From: an uncultured Croceitalea sp.
GTDB lineage: Bacteria > Bacteroidota > Bacteroidia > Flavobacteriales > Flavobacteriaceae
Assembly (NCBI GenBank): GCA_947494805.1
Contig: CANLWK010000002.1
Span: 868,001-932,000 of the forward strand
DNA length: 64,000 nucleotides
Reading direction: 5' to 3'
Part shown: piece after piece, positions 36,522 through 45,858 of the stretch
Position numbering within the stretch: position 1 is the stretch's first letter
How the letters are laid out: each line of letters starts with the position of its first letter
Position numbers and translations under genes: made by a program
The notes under the pieces: model-generated
What the model was told of the DNA's origin: nothing
Databases searched by the model: none
The model's input: only the letters and a program-made list of their open reading frames with translations

Positions 36522-36911
36522 ATGAGAAGACTATTGGCATTACTTTTAGCGCCCCTTCTAATGGCCACGCAATGCGAAGATGATTTTGATAACTCTGGTT
36601 TCGAAACCTCTTATATTATTCAGAATGACTCAAACACTGTCTTGTTTTTACTGAATAGAGAAGAAAGCTTTATTGAAATACAACGTCGGTCGGAATTGAG
36701 TTTTGGTAGTGACCTTAATTCTGAAACCAATCCCATTGCCCCCTCAGAATCACTGGTTTTTGATGAAATCAAACTCTACAAAAAAGAAAATGAGAATTTC
36801 ATATTTGTATATGGCCAAAGCCCTCTAGAGGATACCACTTGGATGTTGGACGAACCTGTTATGAACAGGTACGAATATCGATTGGTCATTACAGATGTAT
36901 TAATAGAATGA
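36522..36911 (+). CDS. Small lipoprotein-like exported protein
   Basis: The frame can open at a GTG (36474), but the ATG at 36522 starts a hydrophobic signal (MRRLLALLLAPLLMATQC); 129 residues. Cys18 followed by EDD looks like a lipidation site, although Gln at -1 is not ideal. The mature part is a small beta-rich domain with an acidic character and a LNREESF segment. Many Bacteroidetes encode such small lipoproteins of unknown function. It is convergent with the alpha-oxoamine synthase gene, 28 nt away. Confidence 0.7.
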   Translation: MRRLLALLLAPLLMATQCEDDFDNSGFETSYIIQNDSNTVLFLLNREESFIEIQRRSELSFGSDLNSETNPIAPSESLVFDEIKLYKKENENFIFVYGQSPLEDTTWMLDEPVMNRYEYRLVITDVLIE

Positions 36912-36939
36912 CCAAGTAACTCATTCAAACCCTATAAAA

Positions 36940-38199
36940 CTACTCTCCCATTGCGGCAGCGACAGCGGCCGAAAGTCTTTTATAGGTTCCGTTTTCAAGA
37001 CGTTCACGAATTGCTGAAAAGGCAACTAGTGTCTCTTCAATGTCTTCCATCGTATGTGTGGCTGTTGGAATCATTCTAAGCAAAATCAGTCCTTTCGGTA
37101 TAACCGGGTAAACTACTATAGAGCAGAAGATACCATAGTTTTCACGTAGGTCTTTCACCAAGGCCATCGCTTCTGGAATACTACCATTTAAGTATACGGG
37201 AGTTACACAACTTGTCGTAGTTCCGATATTAAAACCACGATCTTTGAGACCGTTTTGAAGTGCATTTACGTTTTCCCAAAGCTTGTTCTTTAGCTCGGGC
37301 ATTGTACGGAGCATATCCAAACGTTTCAACGCCCCCTTCACATAAATCATTGGTAATGATTTTGCAAACATCTGTGAACGAAGATTATATTTTAGATAGT
37401 CAATAATCTCTTTATCCGCAGCTAAAAATGCCCCGATACTGGCCATTGATTTTGCGAAGGTTGCAAAATAGACATCGATATCATCTTGAATACCTTGCTC
37501 CTCGCCTGCTCCTGCCCCTGTTTTACCAAGAGTACCAAAACCATGGGCATCATCAACCAAAAGTCTGAACTTAAATTTTTTCTTGAGTGCAACGATTTCT
37601 TTTAAGATTCCCTGTTCACCCCGCATACCAAAAACTCCCTCTGAAATCACTAAGATCCCGCCACCAGTCTCTTGTGCCATTTTAGTGGCTCGTTCTAAGT
37701 TTTTCTCTAAACTCTCAACGTCGTTATGTTTAAATGTAAAACGCTTGCCCATGTGCAGGCGTACACCGTCAATAATACAAGCGTGACAGTCTACATCATA
37801 AACAATAATATCATCTTTGGCCACTAGCGCGTCAACCGCTGACATAATACCTTGATAACCAAAGTTCAATAAGTAAGCTGATTCTTTGTTTACAAATTCA
37901 GCAAGTTCTTTTTCCAACTGTTCATGGTAATCGGTATGCCCACTCATCATTCTAGCACCCATTGGGTATGCCGAACCATGCTCATAGGCCGCATCACCAT
38001 CTACTTTCTTAATTTCAGGCAGATTTGCCAAACCAAGGTAATCGTTCACACTCCAGGTGATTACTTCCTTACCCTGAAACTTCATTCTATTGGATATTGG
38101 TCCTTCTAATTTAGGAAACACAAAATAACCCTCAGCCTGTGATGCCCATCTTCCAAGTGGTCCTTTATTCTCAATAATCCTATCAAATAAATCTCTCAT
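36940..38199 (-). CDS. Alpha-oxoamine synthase, likely cysteate acyltransferase (capnine)
   Basis: A 419-residue PLP-dependent enzyme of the alpha-oxoamine synthase group (KBL, SPT, BioF). The PLP Lys is Lys250 in FATFAKSMASIG, the Asp-Ala-His of DDAHGFG is at 217-219, and His139 (VDCHAC) would stack on PLP. N-terminal FVFPKLEGPISNRMKFQG and the length suit the lipid-forming branch that condenses an amino acid with a fatty acyl thioester. Flavobacteria use such an enzyme with cysteate to make capnine, the base of sulfonolipids. The neighbouring cysteine-synthase-like gene supports that reading over serine palmitoyltransferase or glycine C-acetyltransferase. It has its own promoter. Confidence 0.85.
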   Translation of the reverse strand: MRDLFDRIIENKGPLGRWASQAEGYFVFPKLEGPISNRMKFQGKEVITWSVNDYLGLANLPEIKKVDGDAAYEHGSAYPMGARMMSGHTDYHEQLEKELAEFVNKESAYLLNFGYQGIMSAVDALVAKDDIIVYDVDCHACIIDGVRLHMGKRFTFKHNDVESLEKNLERATKMAQETGGGILVISEGVFGMRGEQGILKEIVALKKKFKFRLLVDDAHGFGTLGKTGAGAGEEQGIQDDIDVYFATFAKSMASIGAFLAADKEIIDYLKYNLRSQMFAKSLPMIYVKGALKRLDMLRTMPELKNKLWENVNALQNGLKDRGFNIGTTTSCVTPVYLNGSIPEAMALVKDLRENYGIFCSIVVYPVIPKGLILLRMIPTATHTMEDIEETLVAFSAIRERLENGTYKRLSAAVAAAMGE

Positions 38200-38222
38200 C
38201 TACCTTTCATTTAATTCAACTG

Positions 38223-38252
38223 CAAAAATATAGATTTTTACGAACCTTGCAA
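38223..38252 (-). promoter_or_regulatory. Bacteroidetes promoter of the acyltransferase gene
   Basis: On the minus strand TTG (38252-38250), 19 nt, then TATTTTTG (38230-38223) is an excellent match to TTG-N19-TAnnTTTG. It ends 23 nt before the ATG at 38199 and lies after the terminator of the upstream gene, so the two capnine genes can be expressed separately. Confidence 0.68.
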
Positions 38253-38265
38253 TGCTATTCTGGCA

Positions 38266-38295
38266 AACAAAAAAGGCTCCAAAAAAGGAGCCTTT
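38266..38295 (-). terminator. Intrinsic terminator of the cysteate-synthase-like gene
   Basis: A 9-bp stem (aaaggctcc / ggagccttt) with an A6 loop is followed on the minus strand by TTTTGTTTG. It begins 20 nt past the stop of the upstream gene. Confidence 0.8.
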
Positions 38296-38314
38296 ATATC
38301 ATTTAAGTGCATTA

Positions 38315-39355
38315 TTACTTTATGTATTGTACTTCTTTTGGTAATTCAGCATTGTCTGCTTCAAAAAAGCCTTGGTTTTCCATCCATTCATCACTGTACA
38401 CTTTGCTCATGTAACGAGACCCATGATCCGGAAATATTACAACTACTTTACTATCACTGGTAAACTCACCTTCAGTATGGTATTGCATTACCGCTTGCAT
38501 AGCCGCACCACTGGTGTAACCAACGAACATGCCCTCATTGTGAGCAATTTTACGCGCCATATGGGCACTTTCAGCATCAGTAACTTTAAGGTATCTGTCA
38601 ATGGTATTAAAATCCGTCGCCTTGGGAATCAGGTTTTTGCCCAAGCCTTCAATGCGATAAGGATAGATTTCTTCTTGATCAAATTCACCCGTTTCATGAT
38701 ACTTTTTCAACACAGAGCCGTAAGCATCGACGGCCAATATTTTAATATTTGGGTTTTTCTCTTTTAAAAATCGTGCCGTGCCTGAAATAGTACCGCCAGT
38801 GCCACTACATGCGACTAAATGTGTGATTTGTCCACCAGTCTGTTCCCAAATTTCGGGCCCCGTCGTTTTGTAGTGTGCCTCTATATTCAACTCATTGAAG
38901 TACTGGTTGATATAGATGGAACCTGCAGTTTCTTTGTGAAGTCTCTTTGCTACTTCATAATACGAACGGGGATCATCGGCACTTACATGAGCAGGACAAA
39001 CGTAAACTTCGGCTCCCATGGAGCGTAACATATCAATTTTATCTGGTGACGATTTTGAACTAACGGCCAGAATACACCTGTAGCCCTTTACCATACTCGC
39101 CATGGCAAGGCTGAAACCGGTATTGCCCGAAGTCGTTTCAATGATGGTACTATTACCATTAAGAATACCTTTTTTCTCTGCTTGCTCAATGATATGAACT
39201 GCAATTCTATCCTTGGCCGAATGACCGGGGTTAAAGGCTTCTACCTTAGCGTAAAAACTACCCGTAAGTGATTTGGTGATTCTATTTAGTTTTACCAAAG
39301 GGGTATTACCAACTAAATCCAATATACTGTTGTAGGCTTTGATTGTATTATCCAT
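38315..39355 (-). CDS. Cysteine-synthase-family enzyme, likely cysteate synthase
   Basis: The frame opens at a GTG (39379), but the ATG at 39355 begins the family N-terminus ([20 protein letters not shown]); 346 residues. It is a fold-type II PLP enzyme: Lys48 in [10 protein letters not shown], phosphate loop GTGGTISG, substrate loop TTSGNTG. The usual NPGGSVKDR is replaced by NPGHSAKDR, a possible sign of altered specificity. Flavobacterial cysteate synthases make cysteate from O-phosphoserine and sulfite, and the adjacent acyltransferase would use it. Plain cysteine synthase is the alternative; ligand residues would have to be compared. Confidence 0.82.
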   Translation of the reverse strand: MDNTIKAYNSILDLVGNTPLVKLNRITKSLTGSFYAKVEAFNPGHSAKDRIAVHIIEQAEKKGILNGNSTIIETTSGNTGFSLAMASMVKGYRCILAVSSKSSPDKIDMLRSMGAEVYVCPAHVSADDPRSYYEVAKRLHKETAGSIYINQYFNELNIEAHYKTTGPEIWEQTGGQITHLVACSGTGGTISGTARFLKEKNPNIKILAVDAYGSVLKKYHETGEFDQEEIYPYRIEGLGKNLIPKATDFNTIDRYLKVTDAESAHMARKIAHNEGMFVGYTSGAAMQAVMQYHTEGEFTSDSKVVVIFPDHGSRYMSKVYSDEWMENQGFFEADNAELPKEVQYIK

Positions 39356-39405
39356 AGTTAAGTTAAGGTCATAAATCACAGTGCATTACTGTAAATTACA
39401 GGGGC

Positions 39406-39413
39406 AAAATTAG
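39406..39413 (-). promoter_or_regulatory. -7 element (TAATTTTG) of the cysteate-synthase-like gene
   Basis: An exact TAnnTTTG on the minus strand 50 nt before the ATG at 39355. No TTG at the expected spacing. The match is AT-rich and could be chance. Confidence 0.35.
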
Positions 39414-39424
39414 TATTTTTTATT

Positions 39425-41563
39425 TTATTGAGTTTTTCCTTCCAAATCGAATATAAAAGCATACTCTTTTGCAGTTTCTTTTAACGCTTCAAAACGGCCC
39501 GATGCCCCGCCATGGCCGGCTTCCATATTAGTATCTAAAAAGAGTTGGTTGTCGTCAGTTTTATACGCACGTAGCTTGGCAACCCATTTCGCCGGCTCCC
39601 AATACTGTACCTGTGAATCATGTAGCCCTGTGGTCACCAAAAGATTAGGATAGGCTTTTGCTTCAACATTATCGTATGGGGAATATGATTTCATGTAGTC
39701 GTAATAGGCCTTTTCATTAGGGTTGCCCCACTCGTCATATTCTCCTGTTGTCAAAGGAATGGTGTCATCAAGCATAGTAGTGATGACGTCAACAAAGGGA
39801 ACCTGTGCCACCACACCATTATACAATTCAGGTGCCATATTTACCACGGCACCCATTAAGAGGCCTCCAGCGGACCCACCCATAGCATACAAATGTTTTT
39901 CAGATGTGTACCTTTCGGCAATGAGATGTTTTGAAACGTCAACAAAATCTGAAAAAGTGTTCTTTTTATTGAGCAGCTTTCCATTTTCATACCAAGGTCT
40001 TCCTAAGTATTCTCCGCCTCGTACATGTGCAATGGCAAAGATAAAGCCTCTGTCCAATAAGCTTAAACGAACCGTTGAAAAATAGGGGTCTATGGTAGAA
40101 CCATAGGATCCATAAGCATATTGCAATAGAGGCGTACTGACATTGAAGGCAGTATTTTTGTGATATGCCAAGGATATCGGTATTTTGGTACCATCCCGTG
40201 CTATTGCCCAGATTCGTTTTGAGCGATAGTTGTCTTTATCAAATTTACCGCCAAGCACTTCTTGCTCTTTTAAGACCTGCTTCCCTTTGGTTCGCATATT
40301 GAAGTCGACAATCGAATATGGAGAAATCATCGCGTTATAATAATACCGCAACGTTTCTGTATTGAAGTCTAGATTGGTTGTCGTTCCGGCAACGTAGGTT
40401 TCACTTTCAAAGGGCAAATAATAACTGTCACTACCATCCCATCGTACAATCTTTAGTCTATTCAGGCCTTGTTCCCTTTCCGACAGCACGTAATAATCTT
40501 TAAAAATCTCAATATCCTCTAAAAGCACATCTTCACGATGTGGTATAAACTCTTGCCAATTTTCATGCGAAGTTTCAGATGTACCAACCTGCATCAATTT
40601 AAAATTGGTTGCCCTATCCTTATTGGTCAGCACATAGAAATTATCTTCATAATGTGATATGGAATATTCCAATCCACGCTCTCGTTTTGAAAATACTTTA
40701 AATTCACCGTTGGGCTGGTCCGCAGGCAATATTTGATATTCTGAGGTTAATGTACTCACCGAACCAACAACGATGTACTTCTTTGATTTGGTCTTATACA
40801 CAAAAGTATTGAAGGTGTCATCTTCTTCATTGAAAACAAGAACATCTTGAGCTGCATCAGTACCCAAAACATGTTTATAGATTTTATCAGACCGCAAGGT
40901 TACCGGGTCCTTTTTAGTATAAAAAATGGTTTTGTTGTCTGTTGCCCAAACTGCACTGCCGGTAGTATTTTCAATTTTATCAGGATAGATTTCACCAGTC
41001 TTTAAATTCTTTATTTGGATGTGGTATTGACGCCGTGATACGGTATCGATAGCGAAAGTGGCCAATGAATTATTAGGACTCACAGAAACACCTCTTAGGT
41101 TAAAGTAATCATGCCCATCTGCCATATCATTACAATTGAAAAGTACTTCCTCATTGGCGGTAAGTGACTCTTTTTTTCTAGAATAGATAGGATACTCTTT
41201 TCCCAATTCGTAGCGGGTCAGGTAAAAATAACCGTTGTATTTGTAGGGTACCGATTCATCATCTTCTTTAATTCTGGACTTCATTTCAAGAAACAATTCG
41301 TCTTGAAATACCTTGGTATGTTCGGTTTGGTCAGAATAATAGGTATTTTCAGCTTCTAAATATGAAATGACCTCCGGATTCTCCCTTTCGTTCAACCAGT
41401 AGTAATTGTCAACACGGACATCTCCATGTATTTCTAGTTTTCTTTTAACTTTCTTAGCTATTGGTATTGTTGTGCCCATATTTGATTTATCCTTTTCACT
41501 ACAAGAGCTTGCAAAAATAAGATAGAATAGAGAAAGGTAAGTACTTCTATGGTTCAAAAGCAT
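39425..41563 (-). CDS. S9 peptidase, oligopeptidase B-like lipoprotein
   Basis: A 712-residue protein with a lipobox SSC (Cys about 21). Residues 35-410 form the seven-bladed propeller (VRVDNYYWLNERENPEV at the start). Residues 430-712 are the alpha/beta hydrolase with the GGSAGG nucleophile motif (Ser564), Asp649 in GLHDSQV and His684 in MEAGHGG, a complete triad. Oligopeptidase B cleaves short peptides after basic residues; Bacteroidetes often export it as here. The YQYAYGSYG segment before the hydrolase domain is also typical. It is divergent from the YbaB gene. Confidence 0.9.
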   Translation of the reverse strand: MLLNHRSTYLSLFYLIFASSCSEKDKSNMGTTIPIAKKVKRKLEIHGDVRVDNYYWLNERENPEVISYLEAENTYYSDQTEHTKVFQDELFLEMKSRIKEDDESVPYKYNGYFYLTRYELGKEYPIYSRKKESLTANEEVLFNCNDMADGHDYFNLRGVSVSPNNSLATFAIDTVSRRQYHIQIKNLKTGEIYPDKIENTTGSAVWATDNKTIFYTKKDPVTLRSDKIYKHVLGTDAAQDVLVFNEEDDTFNTFVYKTKSKKYIVVGSVSTLTSEYQILPADQPNGEFKVFSKRERGLEYSISHYEDNFYVLTNKDRATNFKLMQVGTSETSHENWQEFIPHREDVLLEDIEIFKDYYVLSEREQGLNRLKIVRWDGSDSYYLPFESETYVAGTTTNLDFNTETLRYYYNAMISPYSIVDFNMRTKGKQVLKEQEVLGGKFDKDNYRSKRIWAIARDGTKIPISLAYHKNTAFNVSTPLLQYAYGSYGSTIDPYFSTVRLSLLDRGFIFAIAHVRGGEYLGRPWYENGKLLNKKNTFSDFVDVSKHLIAERYTSEKHLYAMGGSAGGLLMGAVVNMAPELYNGVVAQVPFVDVITTMLDDTIPLTTGEYDEWGNPNEKAYYDYMKSYSPYDNVEAKAYPNLLVTTGLHDSQVQYWEPAKWVAKLRAYKTDDNQLFLDTNMEAGHGGASGRFEALKETAKEYAFIFDLEGKTQ

Positions 41564-41588
41564 AACTCAAATTGTGTTGTCAAATTAG

Positions 41589-41596
41589 TAATTTTG
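41589..41596 (+). promoter_or_regulatory. -7 element (TAATTTTG) of the YbaB gene
   Basis: An exact TAnnTTTG match 28 nt before the YbaB ATG. TTG occurs only at 14-nt spacing (41572-41574), shorter than usual. Confidence 0.4.
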
Positions 41597-41624
41597 AAAA
41601 AACTAATTAAAGCATATTTAAGCT

Positions 41625-41951
41625 ATGTTCGGAGATTTAATGGGAATGATGGGTAAATTAAAAGAAACCCAGGCCAAGGTTGAGGCGACAAAAAAGAGAT
41701 TGGACACCGTAATGGTCGACGAGAGTTCTTCTGACGGGCTGTTAAAAGTGACCTTAACAGCCAACCGAGAACTAAAATCCATCTCTGTTGATGATGCGTT
41801 ATTGGAAGATAAAGAACAGTTGGAAGATTATTTGGTATTGACACTGAACAAGGCCATAGCTAAGGCAACATCGGTAAATGAAACGGAGTTGGCAGCAGTT
41901 GCTAAAGATGGAATGCCCAATATTCCAGGAATGGACTCGCTATTTAAGTAG
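41625..41951 (+). CDS. YbaB/EbfC family DNA-binding protein
   Basis: A 108-residue protein of the YbaB/EbfC type: an amphipathic N-terminal helix ([23 protein letters not shown] would be too long to quote in full; the helix spans about 2-26), a central beta-sheet ([16 protein letters not shown]) and a C-terminal helix ending in the family's [12 protein letters not shown]-type tail. These small dimers bind DNA and help organise the nucleoid. In many genomes the gene sits with dnaX and recR, which are not present in this window. Confidence 0.9.
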   Translation: MFGDLMGMMGKLKETQAKVEATKKRLDTVMVDESSSDGLLKVTLTANRELKSISVDDALLEDKEQLEDYLVLTLNKAIAKATSVNETELAAVAKDGMPNIPGMDSLFK

Positions 41952-42032
41952 CACCTTATTAAAACAGGTCGCAGATAACTATAGTGCTTCTAACTTTTGA
42001 CAAAAACCGTATCTTTAAAAGAAAGAGAGGTC

Positions 42033-42347
42033 ATGATTGAGATAGTCACCAATAAGAACAATACCTACCAATTTCAGGTAAAGTCAGATTCAGGAGGTAC
42101 ACTCTTGAACAGTATTGCTTTTAAAGACAAATCAATTGTCGAAACAACGCTTAAAAGTTTTTCAAATACCGAAACTCAAAAATACACGGTGGAACGAAAA
42201 ACCAATTTTGATGGTAAGTTCTTATTTCATCTAAAGAGTAAAACAGGTTCGCTGTTGGGCACCAGTGGGTTGTATTCATCAGAAGCCGGTATGGAAAACG
42301 GAATCAAAAACCTAGCAAAGAGTATTGCTGCCATCAAAGCGCTTTAA
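42033..42347 (+). CDS. DUF1508 (YegP-like) protein
   Basis: The frame opens at a TTG (41997), but the ATG at 42033 gives 104 residues with two DUF1508 units: FQVKSDSGGTLLNS and FHLKSKTGSLLGTS, each followed by a helix. YegP-like proteins have two such repeats; their role is unknown. It ends 14 nt inside the convergent threonine aldolase gene, so the two 3' ends overlap. Confidence 0.82.
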   Translation: MIEIVTNKNNTYQFQVKSDSGGTLLNSIAFKDKSIVETTLKSFSNTETQKYTVERKTNFDGKFLFHLKSKTGSLLGTSGLYSSEAGMENGIKNLAKSIAAIKAL

Positions 42348-43356
42348 GTAGCTGTAGCGTGATTTGGTGCATTTCATCTGTATAGTCTAAATGGGTCACC
42401 ATACGCAACTTTCCCTGGCCCATACCAATAATTTGAATATTCTTTTCGGTCAAGCGTTTCATAAAATCTTCAGTCGTAATCAATGCCTCATCCAATTCAA
42501 AAATGATAATATTGGTATCTAAAGGTTCTACTTTTTTGATAAAGTCCAGTGATTTAAGAACCGCTGCAATTTCGTGTGCCTTTACATGATCTTCTCCCAA
42601 ACGTTCAAAATGATTGTCCAAAGCGTAAATACCGGCTGCAGCCAAAAAGCCTGCCTGTCGCATTCCTCCACCAAGGATCTTTCTGATCCGTATGGCATCA
42701 TAAATCAATTTTTCACTGCCCACCAAAACAGAACCCACGGGGCAACCCAATCCTTTGCTCAAGCAAACACTTATGGAGTCAAACAAAGCCCCATATTGCC
42801 TTGGTGATTCTTTTTTGGCTACCATGGCGTTCCATAGGCGTGCACCATCTAAATGGTATCGCAATCCATATTTGTCACAGACCGATTTTATTTTTTTGAG
42901 CTCTTTAAAATCCCAGCATGCACCTCCACCTTTGTTAGTGGTATTTTCAATACACACTAATGAAGTCAATGGACTATGATAAAAATCAGGAGGGTTAATG
43001 GCCGCCTCAACCTGCTGAGCCGTCATCATACCTCGATGGCCATCAACCAATTTGCAAGACACACCACTATTAAAGCTCACTCCGCCACCTTCATAATTAT
43101 AAACATGGGCGTACCTGTCGCAAATCAATTGTTCTCCTGGTTGTGTATGTAGTTTAATGGCTGTTTGATTGGTCATTGTTCCGCTAGGGAAAAACAATGC
43201 CGCCTCCATACCAAACATATCCGCAACTTTTTTCTCTAAAGCATTGACTGAAGGGTCATTTTTGAACACGTCATCACCTACTCTTGCCTGCATCATAGCG
43301 CGCAACATGCCACTTGTGGGCCTAGTGACGGTATCACTTATCAAATTAATATCCAT
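42334..43356 (-). CDS. Low-specificity L-threonine aldolase
   Basis: A 340-residue fold-type I PLP enzyme. The PLP Lys is Lys201 in CLSKGLGCPVGSVL, and the HLDGARLWNA motif at about 168-177 is the threonine aldolase signature. It splits L-threonine or allo-threonine into glycine and acetaldehyde. It begins 12 nt after the stop of the zincin gene on the same strand and may be co-transcribed. Its 3' end overlaps the convergent DUF1508 gene by 14 nt. Confidence 0.93.
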   Translation of the reverse strand: MDINLISDTVTRPTSGMLRAMMQARVGDDVFKNDPSVNALEKKVADMFGMEAALFFPSGTMTNQTAIKLHTQPGEQLICDRYAHVYNYEGGGVSFNSGVSCKLVDGHRGMMTAQQVEAAINPPDFYHSPLTSLVCIENTTNKGGGACWDFKELKKIKSVCDKYGLRYHLDGARLWNAMVAKKESPRQYGALFDSISVCLSKGLGCPVGSVLVGSEKLIYDAIRIRKILGGGMRQAGFLAAAGIYALDNHFERLGEDHVKAHEIAAVLKSLDFIKKVEPLDTNIIIFELDEALITTEDFMKRLTEKNIQIIGMGQGKLRMVTHLDYTDEMHQITLQLLKAL

Positions 43357-43368
43357 AAAAATGAAATT

Positions 43369-45774
43369 CTAATTAAAACAGGCCATTCCAATTGGAGAAC
43401 CATCAGGAATCTTAGGTGCCTCAATTTTCTTTTTATAGCTTTTAGGTTTACTAATAAAACTTTCGACTTCTTTCTTCATTAAAACGGCCGTGGCATCATC
43501 AGTCTTTCCAGTAAAATAAGTTTTCAGCTTCATCATTTCAGACAGTATTGTTTCGGTCACTTGTGGATAGCTATTGTCATGGCTTGCCAAATACATCAAC
43601 TCTTGCAACACTTGCCAATTCACTATTTTTTGAAGTTCTCCAAAATACCCCTTTTCTATTTTTGTTTTCACGGTTTTATCTAAAAGTGTTTTGACCACTT
43701 CTGACAAAGACAACTGTTTACTGTCTAAAGCATGTTGTTGTACCAAACGATTTGCACGCTCATGATGTAACAATAAGCTCAGTGTAGTTTTACTGGCCGT
43801 CTCTGCAGCGCCAAATGGGTCAAAAGCAACCCCTGTTTTACCTTTGAACGATTCACGGCTGCGGCCATAACCAATGCTTCTTGGTGGAAACAGCGCTAAC
43901 TTACTCTTTGGAATTGCAAGTGTTTCTGGCGAAAGTGTAGATATCAATGCTTTCAATGCTTCTTCTTGAACTGTTCTAGAAACGGAAATAACAGATCGTT
44001 GACCGTCGCCCTTGACCTTATAATTATAATCAAGACCACCAACAACTTTTGCCGCGGCTTCAGTTTGATACCTATGGAAAAAGTAGAGGGGTACAAAGAC
44101 ATCTTCAAGCACCGAGTAAGGTTCATCTGATTTTATATTGTCGGCAGAAAAGTTTTCAATGGCTGTTTTTCTGACATCAAGAACTGTTTTTAATTCTCCA
44201 CTGGCACTTTTGCCATTGTCCCATAAATGCCCAATTACATGAGCACCCCCCATAGGTCGTGCATCTTGGTCTGATATATACCGTAACCCAGTGTCTTGTG
44301 CCTTTTTCAAGATTGCGTTCAATGCTTGTTTTTCATCAGTACCCTTTGAAAAGTCAGCATAAGAATACGCTACGGTCACTTTGTCCCAGGCTCCAATGCC
44401 AGCAGCGTAAGCGTTTGAAAAATCGATTTCACCATCTTTGAGTGCAAACTGAGGATGTGGATAATCCATTACCGAAGCACGGCCATTGGTACTCGCCGCA
44501 AAATTGTGGGCAAACCCCAAAGTATGTCCAATTTCATGGGCTGAAAGTTGACGAATTCTTGCGATGGCCAAATCCAACATTTCTTGATAATTATCATCTC
44601 GCTCAGCAAAGGGTTTGTTCATTAAGGCTTGCGCAATCAGAAAATCTTGTCGAATGCGTAGACTACCCAAACTCACGTGACCTTTCATAATCTCGCCAGT
44701 TCTTGGATCGGTAATGCTGCTACCGTAGCTCCAACCCCTTGTAGAACGGTGGACCCATTGTATCACATTGTAACGTACATCCATGGGATCGGCATCATCA
44801 GGCAATATTTTTAATTGAAAGGCATCTTTGTATCCAATGGCCTCAAAAGCTTGGTTCCACCAACGCCCTCCTTCCAACAAGGCTGAACGTACCGGCTCAG
44901 GTGTTCCATTGTCCAAATAGTATATTATGGGTTCAACGGCCTCACTGATTTCGGCATTGGGATCCTTCTTTTCTAAACGATGTCTGGTCACATAACGCTT
45001 CAATATGGATTCTTGAACCGGTGTTGCATAATCATAATATGAAAAAGGATACGAACCGCAGCGAGGATCAAAAACCCTCTTTTCATAGCCATTATCTGGC
45101 AATTCAATCAATGAATGGTGTTGTGCCACCGTTACCAAGCTAGGGTCTGGTGCTACAGATCGAATGTAACTTCCTTTGGGACTGCCCTTAAATGTAAGCA
45201 TCACATCAAACTCCACATTCTTTGGAAATGCTTTCGTGCGCTCAAAAGCAAAGGCGCTTTTTGACTTGTCCAAACTATACGTACCTTGTTTAGTGCGCTG
45301 TAGGCGCCGTCCGACCCCGTGGGCATCACGCATTAAAAAATCGGTCATATCTACGAGGTAGCTACCTTTTGATTCTTCAGCGATTTTGAATCCGTGCAAA
45401 ACCGACTTTGCAAACGCCTGCTCTACCGACTTACGTTCTAATTCATTATCTGTCAAGGCCCTAAAACGAAGATTGGGTTGAATAAGCAAGAGCTTGTTTC
45501 CTGCTTTTCTAAAAAAAACGACTTGCTCATTGCCCAATTGGCCCCGGTCAAGACCAATATCATTGCTGCCTATACCACTGCTCAAAGAATACACATAGAG
45601 AAACTCCTTTTCAAGACCATCAACCTGAAGGTAAATTTTGTCGTTGCTATCGTCATAATAATAATTAAAAAGACCATTGAATTTTTGAAAGTCTTTGGTC
45701 ATCTCAAAATCTTGTCCATATAAGATACATGTCAGAAAGAACGCCATAGAAGCCAGCTGTAGTTGTAACCGCAT
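43369..45774 (-). CDS. Secreted zinc metalloprotease with HExxHxxGxxH motif
   Basis: The frame opens at 45879, but the ATG at 45774 begins the signal peptide (MRLQLQLASMAFFLTCILYGQ); 801 residues. Zinc ligands are explicit in HEIGHTLGFAH (His413, Glu414, His417, His423), the extended metzincin-type motif. Upstream regions match a DUF5117-like N-terminal domain, and downstream ones a DUF5118/zinc-dependent-protease C-terminal part. Such 800-residue proteins are common in Bacteroidetes and are exported. Substrate unknown. It is divergent from prfB. Confidence 0.85.
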   Translation of the reverse strand: MRLQLQLASMAFFLTCILYGQDFEMTKDFQKFNGLFNYYYDDSNDKIYLQVDGLEKEFLYVYSLSSGIGSNDIGLDRGQLGNEQVVFFRKAGNKLLLIQPNLRFRALTDNELERKSVEQAFAKSVLHGFKIAEESKGSYLVDMTDFLMRDAHGVGRRLQRTKQGTYSLDKSKSAFAFERTKAFPKNVEFDVMLTFKGSPKGSYIRSVAPDPSLVTVAQHHSLIELPDNGYEKRVFDPRCGSYPFSYYDYATPVQESILKRYVTRHRLEKKDPNAEISEAVEPIIYYLDNGTPEPVRSALLEGGRWWNQAFEAIGYKDAFQLKILPDDADPMDVRYNVIQWVHRSTRGWSYGSSITDPRTGEIMKGHVSLGSLRIRQDFLIAQALMNKPFAERDDNYQEMLDLAIARIRQLSAHEIGHTLGFAHNFAASTNGRASVMDYPHPQFALKDGEIDFSNAYAAGIGAWDKVTVAYSYADFSKGTDEKQALNAILKKAQDTGLRYISDQDARPMGGAHVIGHLWDNGKSASGELKTVLDVRKTAIENFSADNIKSDEPYSVLEDVFVPLYFFHRYQTEAAAKVVGGLDYNYKVKGDGQRSVISVSRTVQEEALKALISTLSPETLAIPKSKLALFPPRSIGYGRSRESFKGKTGVAFDPFGAAETASKTTLSLLLHHERANRLVQQHALDSKQLSLSEVVKTLLDKTVKTKIEKGYFGELQKIVNWQVLQELMYLASHDNSYPQVTETILSEMMKLKTYFTGKTDDATAVLMKKEVESFISKPKSYKKKIEAPKIPDGSPIGMACFN

Positions 45775-45811
45775 AGTTGAAAAATTGATTTCTAAATTTA
45801 TAGAAATTTGA

Positions 45812-45842
45812 TTGTTCAACCATAGTGCAAACCCTATTTTTG
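45812..45842 (+). promoter_or_regulatory. Bacteroidetes promoter of prfB
   Basis: TTG (45812-45814), 20 nt, then TATTTTTG (45835-45842) fits the TTG-N17-23-TAnnTTTG pattern. It ends 16 nt before the prfB ATG at 45859, which supports that start. Confidence 0.6.
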
Positions 45843-45858
45843 TGCGAAATGATTTTAT

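Noticed and set aside
45849-45851. ATG ten bases before the prfB start
   Set aside because: It is in a different frame from the leader peptide that ends at the recoding TGA.
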